64,000 nucleotides of DNA, taken from assembly GCF_954871325.1 (NCBI RefSeq), contig NC_088775.1, positions 11,943,561-12,007,560 on the forward strand. Direction: 5' to 3'. Of the stretch, positions 20,363-32,790 are shown in pieces. Position 1 is the first letter of the stretch; each line of letters opens with the position of its first letter. This DNA is from Gordionus sp. m RMFG-2023 (Eukaryota > Nematomorpha > Gordioida > Chordodea > Parachordodidae). The position numbers and the translations under genes were made by a program. The notes beneath the pieces are model-generated. The model did no database searches. It had not been told where the DNA came from and saw only the letters and a list, made by a program, of their open reading frames with translations.

Positions 20363-23300
20363 TTAATCCAGCATTGATATCAATGCGTCGAAAAACTTGC
20401 TTTTATCCTTACTCTTAATCATTATGATTGTCGGGTCGAAATTCGTGAGATTGAAAGTTGAGTTAGTATTACCAGCTGCTTGTTCGAATGCTTTGCCTAA
20501 AAAACTTATTAATAAAGTTTTAAAATATATTTATAAGGCTAATGAGTTAGACTTATTTGTTCTTTAATCCTAGTGGAATCAGTTAATTTAAATCATGCCA
20601 TTAAGAAAAGAAGAAAAATTATCTTGCAAATATTTTATATTTATTATTTCGGCTTTATTTGTTTTTTTTTAAATATTTATTTGTAAACAATTTTTTTATG
20701 ATATGATGATTAATATTTTTTTTAAAAAAAAATTATATTTAATGTTAAATCTTATTTATTTATATTTATCACGTATATTTTTTTACTGTATTTTGAGTAT
20801 TAACAAATTAATTATTTTTAATCATAATCAGAAATAATATATTGATTTTATAATGACAATTTAATTCATTTTTTTTATACAATATAATTTAACCCAAATA
20901 AAATGAAGTTTAATAATTATTTTAATTATTAAGTTCTGAAAAATAAGTATCAAAAATTAGTAAAATATTTATAATGAATGGCATATATGTATTTGTTAAC
21001 ACTATAAATTTTTTTAAATAAAATTGCTGCATCTTAGCTCGTCTTATTTTGAAAATTTAAGTAACAATGTGATTTTTAGAATAGAAAAAAATAAGAATAA
21101 ATCAAAAGAGGATGGTGTTCATCATATTTTTATTTTAAGAGAGCATTCTAAACTGCTAATAAATTTAAACAATGGATTCATTAAAATAAAAATTAGGATC
21201 AAGTACGAGTGAAAAAAAATTGGATCTGGTAACAATTATCTTCCATTTTCCGATTGGCCAATGACCGATACTTTAAAAAAAATAAGAATGATCAGGCTCA
21301 AAACTGATATTAAAAAATATGAATTAAAAATTAAGCATTTATTTTTTCTGGAAATATATAATCATAAATAAATCACGTTATAGATTCTTTGAATTAAAAC
21401 AGGAATTTACTTTTTAGAAGAAGTTTCAATTATAGAAATAGGGGGTAATCCTATGATAGTACACGATTCCGGAAAATTTTCGTGAGCTTTATGGGGAACG
21501 CAAATAGCTAAAGGCAAATTTTTCGTCTTCTTTTTGCTATTATTCTAAGTTTAAATGTAAAAAAAATGCCACATTTTTTTTTATATAAATGGGAAAAATG
21601 AATACTTTGGCATGGTATGCATATAATAAAAAATTTGCTAATCGCCTGAGTATGTTGGGATTCATGAATCTGGCTGTTTTTGAGGAGTGCTAAATATATA
21701 TTAATATATAAATTAACAGTAATATAAACTTAAATTTTTTTAAAATTTATGAAGGTTTAAATTATCATTTTTGAGGATAGATCAAATGGTCCAGCCCTAT
21801 CAGATTTGACAAATTATTAATAAAAATGATTAAATTTTATCTTAACACTAGCTCATATCTCTCAAACCTAACCTTTAATCCTACCTACTCTAAATATATT
21901 TCATCCAATTAAAAAATTTCACTGAGTTATGGATTCCTTGAATTAGTTATTATCAGGCCAATGGCATCAGCTAAATTGAAACTATTGGTACATATCTCTG
22001 AAACATAGATTAAAAATGTTTTTTAACCTTATTTAATAAATTTAACTTAACTTACAAATAATTATTTTGGATGTAAAAATCCGAATTAATATCTTCTGCT
22101 TAAAAAATTCACACCTCTGGCAATGAGGCATATAAAAATGGTCCTACGGTTAACATCTGATGGGTGTCTAATACTGAGAGCGCTTCGTCGAATATGAGTT
22201 TAGCTTGCGATTTGGCTAATTCTATGCCCTTACATAGGAGAGAAAAATTATCTTTGTTAATAGAGAGGCAATCGAGAGTGCTAAAAAAGTCTAGGTTTTC
22301 TTCCGAATAACTGAGATTATTTTCTTCATTAGTAATTGCAAGAGCATCGGTATTGTTAGCTTGGGTTTGCATGCTGTCACATGTGTGTTGGAAAGGTAAG
22401 TGAGGTCTATTAGAATTTACAGGATTCTGAATTTGCAAATTAATTTTTTTTTAGATATAAGATAATATATGAAATTCTTTTAAATTTATAGCCACCTGAA
22501 CTTTTAAAAGTAATCAGAATTATATTATTTATTAAATTGAATCTTTTTAATTCTTAAATAATCTTTATTTGATTAGATCTCTTGATATCAAAATAAAAAT
22601 TTAAGATGAACAGGAAAACTGTACTACAAGCCATGAAAAAAAAAATAATAAAGTTAGATTCATTAGAACTAGATGACGATTTTTTTAAACTCTTCTATTT
22701 ATAGTAGATATTATCACTCAAGATTTTATAATTTTAATATGTGCATTGTATAACAATGCGTGGAAAAAAATGGTAAATGAAAATTATTGATGTTATTTTT
22801 AAAATAGACCTTTTTTTTATGTCGCCACTAATATCTCGCCCTCATTTGACCTAATTAGTTATGAATTGTTCGTTTTATCTCCCTATTGTATAACATGTGA
22901 TTCCGAAAGTTGGTTAACCAAAATTGGTTACTAATTTATATTTTAATAAGGCATCTCGAGCAAATACATTTGATAAAATTAATTAACATATTAGCTAATT
23001 TAGTCGAGGTATAATGAAATAGGCAAAATCCAAAAAGCGGTACTCAAATAGGAATAAACCTATAAATGGAGAATTTAATGAGGAAAAATAAATTGACTAG
23101 CCCAGTCAAGCCCCCCCCCCTTCCCATAAAGAAAACGATAATTTTTTAAAAAAACCTTTCCCACATAAAAAAATGAAAGTTTTTTAAAAATGGCGAAAAT
23201 ATAATGTACAAAAAAGAGAAAGAAATATAAAAAAAAACAAAAAATAGATATTATTTTTTATTTCATAATTATTTTAAAATTTAACCCCCCCCCCCCCTCC

Positions 23301-26300
23301 CAAATGGAACTAAATATTAGACATGTTAATTTGTTTGAAATGAATTACACAAGAATATATATACCAAATTAGAGTTCTTTTTTTTAGCAATTTACCGAAT
23401 TTTCTAAGATTGAATTTAGTGCCAACGTGTAGTCTGTAGCGCCGAAACTTTTGTTATAACCAAATGAAATAGAAAAAGATGGAAAGTTTATGTCTTCGAT
23501 TCTGTGTCAAATAAATTTTTTTGCAAAAAAAAATTAATAACTTCCATTCCAAGCGTATTATCTAAAAATAAAGATTTCAGTATTTCAAAAATTCCTTCTA
23601 GCCCTAAAATAAATCACGAATCTTTAATATAAAATGTATAGATCAGACAGTAGTTAATAAATACACCATATAAATGTAAAAAAAAGGACAGAAGGTGTTT
23701 TCAAAAAAAAACCAAAAAGTGCAAAATACAAAAAATAAAGAAATCAATATTAAATCAAAAACTTAGTTTTCTTATCAATTATTACTAATATTAGAATTTA
23801 TTTTAATTTTTATTACATAAAGTTAAATTTTAAAACTAGTTTTAAAAAAAAACCAAAAGAAAACAAAGTTTATTAAAAATCAATATTTTCTTTATCAAAG
23901 AGAGAAAGTTGTTCAAAATGCCAATTATGAACAGGGCTATGTTGATCTGCAAATTATTCACATATATGACCTAATATTACCACAAACCCGATCCGATATA
24001 TTTATCGATTCTTATTTACAATCTATCCTTGAACCAATGTCATAGAAAAAAATTAATTTTTTATTCAAAAAACTAAATAACTAACTACGAATGAGTAAGT
24101 GCAATTTGTTTTTTTTATTCTCAAAAAGTTAATAACCTCATTTAAAATATGGGCAATATTTATCGTTAAAATGTTTTGTTGTTAAACACCTTAATTTAAG
24201 CGATTTTTAAAAATAGCAAAATCAAATTCTAGAAAATTTGTTATTACCTATGTATCGAAATTTCCCTCATAGATGTATAAACCTTTCTACCATCTATGGG
24301 AAAAATCTTCAAGCTTAGATAATTCTTTTGGCTAATATCTTAATTTAGCCTTTTTTAAAAAAATAATCGGCTAAACAAGGAGTTTAACAACACTAGCCGA
24401 ATAAGACTTGTTAGATATTTTAAAAATTCTTTCTTTGCAGCAATATAATTATTCAATTTTTTATAAATAATTATGAATAAATTAAATTTGATTTCCTATT
24501 ATTAATTTATTATTACACACAATCATAAAAAACCAAAATATGTATCAGTTTTTTAAATATCTGTTCGATCCTATATTTTTTTAAAAAACGCTAATTATCT
24601 GGATATTTAATATCGACACAGCCCTAATTATAAAATGGTACTATAATACAACCCACCACTTCGTTCGAGATAATTATAAATTTCTTGTTATAGAAGGTTT
24701 ATCATCAGAAAAATAACAATAAGGAAATAATATTCTTAGTTTTTTACATTTTATCGTCACTAAGAAACGAAATTAACTACAAATACTTTATAAATGATAT
24801 TGTTGGTTTGATATAAATGCTACTTTTATTATTTCATTCAAAAAATAATTAAATGATGAATTATCACAAATATCTAAAACTTTTTTAAAAACAAGAACTT
24901 TAAGAATCACAAAAGTTCTTAAAACATTCTAATTATATTAAAAAGTTAACTTAATCAAATTTTATTTTTACAAAGGTCAATGTAATGAAATAAATACCTA
25001 TATTTTTCTGCGAATTCTTCAATCCACATTTTGGCGTTCTTCCTATATTGAAAATCCATGCACATAAACTTTTGCTTGCTTTGACTCAGAGGTATGCTAA
25101 TTCAATTTTTTTTGATTAAGATACACACAAAAAACAATATATAAATATTTATATGCCTATCTCATCCTCATAGATTACAAGCATTTAGATTGATAGAATT
25201 ATGATATTATACAATGATAAGACAAAATTTTGTGCTAAGGTAATCTTTAAAATATAGGTAATTAAATTCAAACAGCCTTCGTGAACGATTCAATCAGTTT
25301 TTTTAATGAAAATAAATCACAACATACTGTACCAATAAAGTTTATAATTATTAACCCCATATCAGCGAGAAATTCATTCAAGCGTTTCCGGCCAGCAGTG
25401 GTCCAAACTTTAAAATGGCAGGCTATATTTTTAGAATAGAATAGGCTGTCAAAAAGTGTCCAATGCCTATACATGTACAAATTCAACTCCGATATCACTT
25501 TGATAAACACTTTTTCGTTGTTTTGTGGGTCTGTCCTTAAAATTAATATTTTTAATAAACAAAAAATTAAGATTAATTTAGTAGGTTTTTTTATAAAAAA
25601 ATTATCGTTCGCTTTTTGGGTCAATCATAAACTTAATTATCCATAAAATTTACATGGTGCCTTCATAAGTTGACCATTGATATAAACTTTTTTTGTCAGT
25701 TTATATTATTTGTCAAGGAGGTATAAATCCAATCCATATGGTCAAAGTAAGGAGGTGATCACCTTGAAAATTTTCTAGAACATAGACTAGACAATATATA
25801 AGATTACGAAATGACATCACAGTACTATATATTATATGGATCATTAATACAAAAATAAAGATAAACTTATGATTTAAGCGGTGAACATGATTTTTCAATT
25901 TGGAAAGTTCCAAAATGTATTTTTCAAGTTGAATGTTATTGTTTAAATAATGATTGGTAAGGGCAAGTATAGCACACCACAAAAGTGAGTTAGTTTCCTT
26001 GGAAAGCATCCACGATATGTTATACATGATCAACGATGTCTAGGAAAATATGGGTAATTTTTTAAAAAAAAATTGTTTAGTCAAATAGAAAGAAAAATAA
26101 ATATAATTCCTCCAATTAAGATATCAACGGTTCTAATCTGATTCTTAGTTAAGAATTCTAATAGTTTATTTATAATGGTTTGTTCCAGTTTAGATATTAA
26201 TATTGATTCTTTTGGGTTAGTATGGCTTTTATCAGAGTTGTGCAGACCATGAATACTGTATCTTGTACACAGTATCTTTTTGACATTTTTATAAGATAAT

Positions 26301-28679
26301 ATCAAAGTATATATCTTATTTTCTTCGGCAATCTTGAATTAATTTTCTTATTTTTTGGCCAAATTTTATGGAAAATTCAAAATTCATATTAAGATAAATA
26401 GATATAAAATAACAACATCAAAATGAAATATGTAAAGATTATATTTTATATATAAATGTAACTTGATAAAATATCATTACCAATTTTATGTAATATTTTA
26501 TAATTTGTTTGTAGTATGATTAAAACTCATGGTAGTGAAGAAAAAAGTAGTGAAATTTAAATCATGGAAATAAGTTGCTCTGAATCTAATCCCTATTTTA
26601 ATATTTTATATGGAAATATTTTAAAATAAAAGTTAAAAAAGACAATACACAGGCTCTGTATAAACAAAAAAAATGAAAAAGGGTTCAGTACAAATTTTTT
26701 TAAACATATTAAAGTAAATTATTTATATGTGGTTAAATGGGATATAGATCATCTTAAAAATTCAAGTTTACAATATTGTCTACCATTATTAAAAGCTACC
26801 CAAGATGGTATGGGCAAACGATTTTAAGAAAATATATTTCTACATATAATGAGACTTTTTTGGCATCAATTTCACATCTATATTTTAAGAACTAATGGAT
26901 TGAGCTGGATGATAAAAAAAATACTTTCAAAATATATTATTAAAAGAAGCCTTCAATAGAATACCAGAGTATATAATCAAGCTCAAACTATAACACCAAT
27001 AGATTTAACATCTAGTAAAGAAATGTAGGATTATTTTTCTTTTAATGAAACAAATGTTGCCAAGTTTGAACTGGAGACTTTAAATTATATTAAGAAAGTT
27101 GAGATACATCATAAATGCTTAATTATTATCCTTCTATTAGAAAAATATTTTTAAAATATATTACTGCAATACCTATATCAGATTCAATTGAAGTGTTATT
27201 TCGTTTTGGCACATTGTTAAGTATGCTGAAATGACAAAGGTTTAATGATAAATTATTTGAAAAATTTGATTATCTCATAAAATAATGAATCTATTTTAAA
27301 TACTCTTTTGTAAATTAATATTTCAACTCCTATTAAAAAAAATACTATCTCTTCCCTATCTGTGCTAAGAATGGGATATCTTTCTTAAAATATTTGTATG
27401 TTATGTTCTTAATAAATAATAAAACTGTATTTTATAAATTCTTATTTAATTTGATAATTTTAAAGTATCTTGTTTTTAAGATACTTTAATTTAACAAAAG
27501 ATATAAGTATCATTATATTTTCTGACTAGAATCTGTATCTAAGATTCATTTTTTTTATAAAGAATCTGCATCTAGATTTTTTTTTCCAAAGGACCTGCCC
27601 AATTGGCTTTTATAAATTTTAATTTTTTTAAAATTAATCATATTTTATTTTAATGAACCATCTAATAAAAATATTTTATAATAAACACCCTTCAAAGAAA
27701 TGTTTAATAATTAAGTGCCATAACCTTAAACTATATATAAATCTGTATTATTAATTTTGTAAATATATTAAATTATAAATATAATTTTAAAAATCATTAT
27801 GAACCAGTGCATAAGCATTTATAACACTTTTTTTTCTCCTCCTGAGATTTTATTATAATGCTTTCCTGGTTCAGAAATTCATTATAATCAATGATATCTT
27901 CAATAATAATATTATTTAATCCATTACTAACAGGATTGGCCCAGTATGAGTATTGAGTATATTCCGACAAAACCTTTTGGCGAATTTCCTCAATTCTTAT
28001 CTTTTTCTTTTGTCGTTTAAGAGTTTTTACTAATTTATTAATATTTTCATGTTTTCTCTCATCATCAGAACTATTACTAACATCAGATTCATTCTAATTG
28101 AAAATAAAATGTTAAAAATCTATAAAATGTTAACTCTACTCACCTCATTAGAAGGAAAAATATCAGCATAATCAGGAAATGATTGTTCTTCTTCTTCATC
28201 AACAACAACTATCACTTGTTCTACATTATATATATTATATACATCGATTGGACGATGACTAAAATACTTATAATATGTTATATATACAAAAAATGTACTG
28301 ATCAATTATATAAAAACGAGTTTCAGGAGGGGGGTTTAAATATTCAATAATATCAAAATTAGCCCCACAGTTTATTAAAATAATATTTTGAAAATGTGTA
28401 TAATCTTGGTATACTGTCAGTAATGCATATTTATCCCGAATAGGTATTACAGAATAAGATAAATTATCAGATTGCAGCAACTCCTACATTCAAAACACTA
28501 GAATTTATATTTTATAAATAGCTTACTATTAAAATTTTGGATGAACAAATTGAATCAACATCAAATGATACAAGAATTAGAACTTTCTAAAAATAAAAAA
28601 TAAACATGGTATTTTAAATAAGAATAACTTGATTACAGAGCTTTCTATAAAACTCCTCTATTATTTGATTCGTTATCAT
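20363..28679 (-). CDS. CDC45: CDC45, replicative helicase (CMG) subunit, 13 exons, 600 aa
   Basis: Exons on the minus strand: 28679-28629, 28586-28527, 28483-28299, 28258-28144, 28093-27932, 26039-25867, 25535-25356, 25096-24998, 23501-23396, 22426-22115, 21689-21606, 21544-21411, 20504-20363. Every intron is GT-AG and phases agree (1803 nt). Conserved blocks are VLILVSFDVDSICSSKIL (18-36), IILINCGANFDIIEYL (71-86), HRPIDVYNIYN, WMLSKETNSLLW (201-212), RKRLNEFLADMG, IPLSQSKQKFMCMD, SFSISFGYNK, GIELAKSQ, GPFLYASLPE and KFFDALISML at the end. CDC45 joins MCM2-7 and GINS to form the replicative helicase in the nucleus; it is an inactive relative of RecJ/DHH phosphoesterases. Human CDC45 is 566 aa; the extra length here is mainly a Ser/Asn/Gln-rich insert at about 378-424. 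The linker at 138-180 is acidic then Lys/Arg-rich, as in orthologues. Intron 5 carries a hAT-1 insertion. Confidence 0.97.
26233..27605 (+). mobile_element. hAT-1 DNA transposon, copy 2, in CDC45 intron 5
   Basis: The left end CAGAGTTGTGCAGACC and a right end that reads CAATTGGGCAGGTCC on the other strand match the ends of hAT-1 copy 1. The exact 8-bp duplication GCTTTTAT flanks it (26225-26232 and 27606-27613). Plus-strand remnants of the transposase remain. One is an N-terminal segment near 26565 (MEISCSESNPYFNIL). The other is a C-terminal dimerisation segment near 27160-27290 (ISDSIEVLFRFGTLLSML, then FNDKLFEKFDYL). Many stops interrupt it, so it is dead. It is antisense to CDC45 and sits wholly within the intron. 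Confidence 0.88.
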
Positions 28680-29384
28680 CCAAATACATTTATTTGAATA
28701 TTGCGGGATAATCACATAAAAGATTTGCTAAAATAAAATTGACAACCTGCCTGTTTAAAAGATATATGAAATAATATTTATAAACATATGTTTATCTAAT
28801 AAAATATGATCAAGTAGTCGTAATCCATTAATTAGGCATTTAAACTTATGATACTTCACATATACATAATCTAGTCATTTTTTCATAATTATTTATCTCG
28901 TAGTCATTTAATCTAAGCAAACCTATATTTTACCATAAAGCTGAGTAGATTATTATTTGACAAATATTCTGCTGTTTTATAAGTACATTATCACATGTTG
29001 TTTGCTAGGAAAGTTATTTTATCCAAGATAATTTTTATTATTACAAATGAATACATATCTAATAAATTTATTACTAATTGGATACTAAAACCATTAGTTG
29101 AACTTTATTTTTATGAATTCGATATTAAATCTCAACATCTACATATATTTGTCAAAACTATTTATAGTTTATTTTATAAAATAAGTAGTGGATCAATCTT
29201 ATCCAAAATGATAATATTTGGAATAATCAAATCTTGAATAAGAAAATATCAATTTAGTAAGCACAATCTAAGTGACCCATTTCCCCATTAAAATAAATAA
29301 ATTTTTATTATAATAATTTCGTTTAATAGCACTTTATTTGTATAGTGGATTTTCAGGTGAATTTCCTTTTTCTATTATTCCCAT
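28680..29384. promoter_or_regulatory. Shared divergent promoter region of CDC45 and RPL17
   Basis: The start codons of CDC45 (minus) and RPL17 (plus) are separated by 705 bp, so this stretch must hold both promoters. It is AT-rich, and no TATA box or other element stands out from the background. One 80-codon open frame at 28995-29237 has no recognisable match and is probably chance. Confidence 0.5.
29362..29373 (+). promoter_or_regulatory. TCT/TOP-like initiator of RPL17
   Basis: TTTCCTTTTTCT lies 12-23 bp before the RPL17 ATG. It fits the polypyrimidine TCT initiator (YYCTTTYY) known for animal ribosomal protein genes, where transcription starts on the C. If so, the 5' leader would be about 19 nt and pyrimidine-led, as in TOP mRNAs. 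This is a motif match only. Confidence 0.4.
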
Positions 29385-30122
29385 ATGACGAGATATAGCT
29401 TTGAACCAGAGACTGCCTCTAAATGTTTGATATTATAATTTAAATTTAGATATACATATAATTTTAAAATATAGGCGTTAAAGCAAGGGGAAGTAATTTA
29501 AGAGTACATTTTAAGGTAAAAATAAATTGAATATATAGATAATAATTTTATTAAGAATACTCGCGAAACAGCTCATGCCATACGACATATGCACTTAAGA
29601 AGGGCTATAAGATATTTAAAAAACGTTATTGTTAAAAAAGAAATAGTGCCTTTCAAACGTTATAACGGTGGAGTTGGAAGAAAAGCTCAAGTAATTTTGC
29701 ATGAAAGAAAATATATCATATATAATAAAGGCCAAAGTTTGGAAATGGACACAAGGAAGATGGCCTAAAAAGTCAGCTGAATTCTTATTACAGTTATTAA
29801 AAAATGCTGAAAGCAATGCTGAATATAAAGGTCTTGATACAGATCATTTAGTTATTGAACATATTCAAGTTAATCGAGCCCAAAAAATGAGAAGAAGAAC
29901 ATATAGAGCACATGGACGTGTAAATCGTAATAATTTTATAACTTATTTTTCATTTATTTAATAAATTTTTAAGCTTACCTTTCAAGTCCTTGTCATATTG
30001 AATTGATTTTAATTGAAAAAGAGCAAGCAGTTTTAAAATCAGGAGTTGAAGAAATTGAATCAGGGAAAAAGAAATTGTCTCAGAAAAAATTAAAGAAAGC
30101 TAAAATGATGCAAAGAGGATAA
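29385..30122 (+). CDS. RPL17: Ribosomal protein L17 (uL22), 5 exons, 186 aa
   Basis: Exons: 29385-29424, 29475-29515, 29556-29690, 29731-29926, 29974-30122; total 561 nt in frame. The four introns are 40-50 nt with GT-AG ends. Conserved blocks are [108 protein letters not shown] and a Lys-rich tail. The human protein is 184 aa, so this one is full length. uL22 is a large-subunit protein lining the nascent peptide exit tunnel. The gene has all its introns and an intact frame, so it is a real gene and not a retrocopy. It is divergent from CDC45. An AATAAA overlaps the stop codon. Confidence 0.97.
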
Positions 30123-30126
30123 TAAA
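30121..30126 (+). terminator. Candidate RPL17 poly(A) signal overlapping the stop codon
   Basis: The stop codon TAA (30120-30122) overlaps AATAAA at 30121-30126. A further AATAAAA-like site lies near 30170. Which one is used cannot be told from sequence. Confidence 0.35.
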
Positions 30127-30416
30127 TTTTATGATTATATTTAATTGTTATATAATAATATAATAAAATTTGTATGCCTGTGTTTGGTAATTGTTTTTTT
30201 AGACAGTTTAAATATATCAACAAATATTAAATTAATATTTATAGGTTATCTTGAAATTTATAATATTCCATATTTAAAATAAACACCTTGATAATTAATC
30301 TTATAGGAATACACATTGTTGCTAGTGTCACTAGTATTGGTGGTTCACAAATATTTTTTTAGAATAAGATAATCACAATTTTTTGCATATCCATCTTGTA
30401 AAATTCTAATTGGGTT

Positions 30417-30900
30417 TGACTTTTCCTAAAAATAGTAAAATTTTAATAGATTGGGCAACTTGTGGCAAAATTCTTAATAAGCTGGGCTTTGCACATCTTT
30501 ATTTTGTATACTAAATCAGAGGTCTTCATGGACCTTAATTTTTTGACCAAGCCTGGCCCATTCCTGCAGTAAAAAAATCTTAAGGCCCAGGCCTGGCCTA
30601 TTCCCATAGTAAGTCAAAAAAAATTCCAAACCCATATCTGAAAATTTAATTTATTGTTCTTTAATAAAAATAAACAATATTTTTTGTTTATAATTCTAAA
30701 ATTTATTATTAGAAGAAAAAAGGTGGCAATATTTCTTTTTGTTACCAACTCTTTTAAATAAGCTAAATTTAAATTTATGCCCAAGCCCATTTTAAAAATT
30801 CAAAAATCCTGGCCTATGTCCATTGGAAAATATGATATTGGACTGGCCCATGGTACTCAATTTAGTAATAATTGAAGCGGGGCATCCAAAAATCATGCTT
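30417..30900. repeat. Two fragments of the GC-rich ggcc MITE family
   Basis: One fragment ends near 30505 with an inverted-repeat-like end that reads AAGATGTGCAAAGCCCAGC on the other strand. A second begins at 30519 with CAGAGGTCTTCATGGACC and contains CAAGCCTGGCCC and GGCCCAGGCCTGGCC. Neither shows a clear partner end or target duplication. From 30123 to 30416 nothing recognisable is seen. Confidence 0.45.
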
Positions 30901-32635
30901 TGAATATTTATGAAATGAACTAAAATAAAAAATTGTATTTTAAACTTCTTTAAAGATGATTATATGTTGATATCACCTTAACTATGGGCCAAAAAAATTT
31001 TTTGGGTTGAACAAGTGCTGAATTTCACTCATTTTTGATCAAGTTTGGGCAAATTTTAAGTAATAATTAAAGAATTATTTTTCATTGAAACAAAGTAATT
31101 ATTGATTTACAGCTTTTAATTTTTAAATTAAAAATTCAGGTTTCTGCTGGTAAAAAAAATTGAGCCAAATGCATTATTTTGTGCTTTCCTGTTTATTTCA
31201 AATTCATTGCCATGCCATGTGAAATGGCATTTCAATACTCAATAAGGAGTTGAAATGTGAATCATGTATTTTAACGAATATAGATACCATACACGATGTT
31301 CACTTATTTTATTAGAGTTTACCTCTTTGTAGTTTAATAGCTAAGGAAGAAGTAGATATAGTGAAGATTATTAGTTCCATTCCTGGCAGAATAGTAAGAA
31401 GTTGTATTTATAATTTTAAGTATACAATGTATCTGGTAAGCCTTTATGATTACCTAACATTCTTAGTTTAGGGATTGTTGATTGATAGACATCATAATTT
31501 TATGTTATGTTAAACATGTAATATAAATATTTCCATAGCTTTACGTTTTGACCCATTTACTTATTGGAATTATTCAAGTCTTATATTAAAATAAATTTAT
31601 TTCCTATGAGTATGAACTGTGAAATGATTGTTATATTCATATTTTTAGCCTATTCATATATAGCTAACATCAATCAAAAAAGAAAAATTAATCACAGTCC
31701 ATGGAAAAAATTTAATTGATGGCACACCGTGTTAGTCCTAGGTATTGTGGCAGGAGCATTGCAATTATAAAAAATAGAAAGCCCTTTAAAATAGTTGCAA
31801 TTTTAGTTTTTCCAAGAATTTGGGGCAAATTTTTATTTATTTTTTTGAGTTTATATTGAAGCATTTCTATAATAAGATTTCTTACCAGTCATGATACGCC
31901 GTCGTTAACAGAAATCTAATTTTTGCAAAATATTTTCAGAAAATGGAACCGATAAGAAAATCCAATAAGGTATGAACTATCCCCTTTGCATCCTATCCAC
32001 AATTACATTAATACTACAATTTTGTTTAAAAAATATTATTTCATGATGAATTTTTTTTTAATAATAAGCTAAAATAACATTATTCAATTTTAAGGGGCAC
32101 TCTAAAAAATTTGTGCCTGCATATCTGAAAAGTATTGCGCGAGACTGACAACATTGATAATTCAAGAGTTTAAAAACCTTAGAGATAATTTTAAATTGTG
32201 GTATCATCCTATAATTTCCTATTTTAGAATTAACATTTTTATTAAAAAATAACCTGTTGGAACAGAATTTGTACATTAAAAAAAAGCCAGACAATTCATT
32301 CATTAAGAATCGGGGCGTTGCAATGCAAATCTCTTATTTTGAAATTGACTAACTAATATTCATTAATATAACAATGTGTTTTTCATATCTTAAGAGTTTC
32401 TAAATTAAATCTATAAATATGGTAAATTAATAAAAGAAATAATAATTTATTATATGATCCAATTACGATTAGACGATGTATATTATATCATAACACCATT
32501 GATTTATAAAACGGTTATTATAGAAATAGCCATAGAGTAGAGATATAAGAGCCTTCATTGGCATTGAAGATAAAAAGATATAGATATATAGACATTAAGA
32601 ATATGATGGCTGGAAAAACGTACAAAAGTATTTAA
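30901..32635. other. Intergenic DNA, mostly uncharacterised
   Basis: Apart from the candidate exon at 31316-31435 there is no recognised gene. A minus-strand open frame of 81 codons (32058-32303) has no recognisable family. A short AG-bounded segment near 31934-31968 followed by GTATGA could be an exon but is too short to judge. Confidence 0.4.
31316..31435 (+). other. Candidate orphan coding exon, 40 codons
   Basis: An open stretch of exactly 40 codons is preceded by TTTTATTAG and followed by GTAAGC, as for an internal exon of phase 0. The predicted peptide includes SLIAKEEVDIVKIISSIPG and is not AT-biased noise in composition (Glu, Asp, Pro, Gly and Cys present). A possible next segment near 31665-31730 reads KKEKLITVHGKNLIDGTPC after an AG. 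I do not recognise the protein. It could be part of an unknown host gene or a decayed transposase. Confidence 0.3.
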
Positions 32636-32790
32636 TGGGGCGAACTTCTTGTAAAATCTTAACAGGCCACGTTTAATTTTTCATCAAGTTTTAACAGCCC
32701 TAATTTTTCATCCGGTTTTGACAGACTGGGCCGTATTTCAAAAGAAAATATAGGCCCAAAACACCCAGGCTTTGCAGACCACTAATTTTA
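32636..32790. repeat. Fragment of the GC-rich ggcc MITE family
   Basis: The right end, on the complementary strand, reads TTAGTGGTCTGCAAAGCCTG, matching the TAGWGATCTGCAAAG end of the element at 12707. Upstream are degenerate repeats of TTTTCATC with A/G-rich linkers. The left end is not clear. Confidence 0.45.

Noticed and set aside
21024-21212. 62-codon plus-strand open frame between the last CDC45 exons
   Set aside because: It lies in a CDC45 intron, has no recognisable motif and no splice partners on the plus strand.
27780-27931. Continuation of CDC45 exon 5 open frame downstream of the donor
   Set aside because: The frame stays open for a while, but the conserved protein resumes at 26039. 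The peptide encoded here has no counterpart in CDC45, so it is intron sequence.
28995-29237. 80-codon open frame in the CDC45/RPL17 promoter region
   Set aside because: No conserved motif, composition as expected of AT-rich DNA, and no clear splice context.
32058-32303. 81-codon minus-strand open frame
   Set aside because: No family recognised and no flanking exon signals strong enough to call a gene; left as uncharacterised.
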